Of a DNA stretch of 64,000 nucleotides, positions 61,722 through 64,000 are shown in pieces. Below the pieces are notes generated by a model that was not told the DNA's origin, searched no databases, and worked only from the letters and a program-made list of their open reading frames with translations. The position numbers were made by a program, and so were the translations under genes. Source of the stretch: Rhytidiadelphus loreus (Eukaryota > Streptophyta > Bryopsida > Hypnales > Hylocomiaceae); assembly GCA_947034895.1 (NCBI GenBank), contig OX344762.1, positions 73,092,981-73,156,980 of the forward strand, given 5' to 3'. Positions within the stretch are counted from its first letter, which is position 1, and each line of letters starts with the position of its first letter.

Positions 61722-64000
61722 CTATTGCCCAAACTCTAGCCAATCCAGGTTTGCTATGGGCTCAGGGGGTGTTTGATAACTGAAATCCTCTGAATCACTG
61801 TTATGAAACTCTTCCGATCTTTGGTTTTCAATACACCAAGCGTGTGCAGTCCGCTCAGCCTCCTGAAATACTCTCTGCAAGCTCAAACCAACAGTCCAGT
61901 GAAGTTATAATAATAAGCACAGCAGTAGATACATCAGTGGTAACATGCAGATGTCGTTAACGTCATTAGCGAAAACATTGACATAATTGCAGCAGCATGC
62001 GTGCATCAAAACTGAGAAGTTAGCAAAGGTGTTCACCTCCTTGTCATGAAGCATAAGCCCACACTCACTCTCCAAGTCAGCAGTGCTGCAGATACCGAAC
62101 ACAATGCCTCAAGAGTCGCTCAATTATAACGTCGAGGAATGCAACAATAGAAAAGGAGAATCAAGTTTCCACTCGTAACGTTGTTTGGAAGCAGACTTGA
62201 CATAGTGATTGACACACACAACAGCTCAATAAGCACAGCAGGTACTTAGTCAAAGCAACGCACAATATTACATGCAAATACCTGAAAGATATCGTGTTTA
62301 GAGCATCGGAATTTACCACCATCATCTTTACTTGTTCCCCAACTTCAAATATATCTGTTATTTTATCAATTAGTGCATGCGCAATGTTACTAATGTGTAT
62401 CAATCCCCTGTACGCAAAGGAACCAGACGTTAGTACTGTCATTTAGTTTCCATGTTAGAGCGAGGTACTTAAAAAGTTATGTTGTTGTGGGTTTGTAACT
62501 CTGGTCTCTAAACCCTTTTTGGCCCACATTGATACACCAATTCTTTTACTAGAATGCATTTGAATTCTTGTTCAACTTAGTGTCGTTTTGGAATAAAAAC
62601 AATTCACAGTTGCATACAATCCAGTTGGCTATTACCCCACTGAATACTGATCCCACCTTGCAACTCTGAGTCCAACAAGGAACAAAGGGTTTCTGAAGTG
62701 TATTCAAGGGTTACTCAAGTGTGTTCGACCCTAACTTTTGCCATTAGCTGCTTTTTGTTCAAAGTTGGAACACTTTAACAATGATTTCAATCCTATTACA
62801 TGAACGCGTCCAAAATTGGATTCTACAGGAGGAAAAAAAACAAAACACCATACCTTGCCTTATACCTCAATTACATCAAAATACTTGAACAAAAAATTTC
62901 CAGCATTAAACAATCCACGAGCTAGCCACTATTTTTTCCTTATGACAATGTTCACACTCTCAGACTTGAAAAGTCGGTTCATAGCAGAGTCCAGTTGAAA
63001 GCCACTAAAACTCAGACCACTCGAAAGGTGTATGAAAGATAGGGAGTTTGAAATGCAGAATAACGGTAAGGGATAAGACTCTTACATTATATTTGTCCTG
63101 TTAACTTGCACTCGAACTCCATAAGGAAGAATCCCTATTACTGTACCATTGTGAAGGGACCCTGGCTGAAGATTTCTCTTTACCTGCACAGATGCAAGGG
63201 CAGATGTTATAATAATGACATTAAATACTTCTCCATCTTGAGATCGTACAACAGTAGCCCAAACTAATTCTCGTCACCTCTCTAACTTCTTGCTCTAGAG
63301 GGTCCTTTGCTTCTGGTCATAATTCCTAGTTGTGAAATTAATTTAGACTCGATCTGATTGCGAAGTGCAATAATATAGAATCAAAACAACTCCTAATCTT
63401 TAAGAAAAACGACAGCAGTTTTGCTTAAGACATAGATTTTCAAGCGAACGATTGTAACCATAGGCCCTGATTCTAGGAATGGAAATCCAGTGTAGGAAGC
63501 TACCTAGGCAGAAATGTCTCATCTTCTAAGAGCCAGAATATGTCTCAAACGTACAGTAAAATATTGAAATACGGAGGAACCAGTAAACAACTTACCCATG
63601 CTTTCCTTTCACTTATAACCAAACTATGGGAAACGTCATCCGCAAATTTAATAGTCACCCAGAGATTTCTACCAATCTGTACACCAAGCCTTCATTAGTA
63701 CAGATCCGTAAAGTCTAAGAAATTATATACGGATGAGCATGCTATAATAATACAAAACAAAAAATAAGATCTTAGTCAAGAATCTGTTCCACTCACATAG
63801 TCTTCTAATGTTTTAGGGCGATTTATAAACTCTTTTAGAGGTAAAAAGGCTCGCAATCCCTGCATCCAAACAGTGAAGTTTGCATTAGTAAATTCGATGT
63901 CCACTTTGCTGCAAAAATCCAACCCTTCCGAGAATGAAAACATGTCATCTGCAACAATATTTAGTACTACTTCTGTGACAGTTACACCAATGTATTCTTG
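61722..64000 (-). CDS. Plastid-type S1-domain RNA-binding protein (partial)
   Basis: The 3' part of a minus-strand gene running off the window. Exons: 63797-63908 (possibly extended to 64000), 63596-63676, 63086-63183, 62282-62407, 62037-62085 and 61722-61874 (stop TAG at 61722-61724). Junction phases agree throughout. The protein reads GLRAFLPLKEFINRP (end of one S1-like segment), LWVTIKFADDVSHSLVISERKAW, GTVIGILPYGVRVQV, GLIHISNIAHALI (a second S1 barrel) and STADLESECGLMLHDKERVF. This order resembles chloroplast S1 proteins of the At1g71720 (PDE338/RLSB) type, which bind plastid mRNA such as rbcL; ribosomal protein S1-like relatives are an alternative. The N-terminus and any transit peptide are outside the window. 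Confidence 0.8.

Overview
The window is nuclear DNA from a plant. Every real gene is split by GT-AG introns, the flanking DNA is AT-rich and loaded with plant transposon relics (CACTA, hAT, Copia), and the recognisable proteins have plant-type architectures: a lambda-class glutathione transferase with a transit peptide, a CHASE hybrid histidine kinase, an organellar-type S1-domain RNA-binding protein and a Gly/Pro/Tyr-rich penta-EF-hand protein. The divergent CHASE kinase and the orphan coiled-coil/RING-type and transposase-like genes make me favour a non-seed land plant (bryophyte or lycophyte grade). That is inference, not proof.

Layout. 0.2-2.1 kb: an orphan multi-exon gene on the minus strand. 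2.1-5.3 kb: AT-rich DNA with tandem repeats. 5.3-7.3 kb: a coiled-coil/RING-like gene on the minus strand, interrupted by one in-frame TGA and one frameshift. 7.3-11.7 kb: AT-rich repeat DNA including a roughly 330-bp foldback. 11.7-15.35 kb: a plus-strand gene joining a coiled-coil N-terminus to a transposase-like C-terminus. 16.0-17.5 kb: a decayed hAT transposase on the minus strand. 19.5-33.9 kb: a housekeeping block with a LENG1-like protein (-), a lambda GST (+) and an SCYL1/CTEXP-like pseudokinase (-). 34.2-46.7 kb: a repeat graveyard holding a long inverted repeat, Copia fragments, a complete non-autonomous CACTA element with 3-bp target duplications, and a 40-bp minisatellite. 47.5-56.3 kb: a 15-exon CHASE-domain hybrid histidine kinase (+). 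57.4-60.2 kb: a divergent pair, a small one-TM protein (-) and a penta-EF-hand protein (+). 61.7-64.0 kb: the 3' part of an S1-domain protein (-) whose 5' end lies beyond the window.

Introns were placed by eye from splice sites and protein similarity. For the LENG1-like, GST, histidine kinase and small TM genes, the summed exon lengths are exact multiples of three, which supports the models. The genes do not form one pathway. The most noteworthy items are the divergent cytokinin-receptor-like kinase, the coiled-coil/transposase-like gene, the interrupted RING gene and the well-preserved CACTA insertion inside an older Copia relic.
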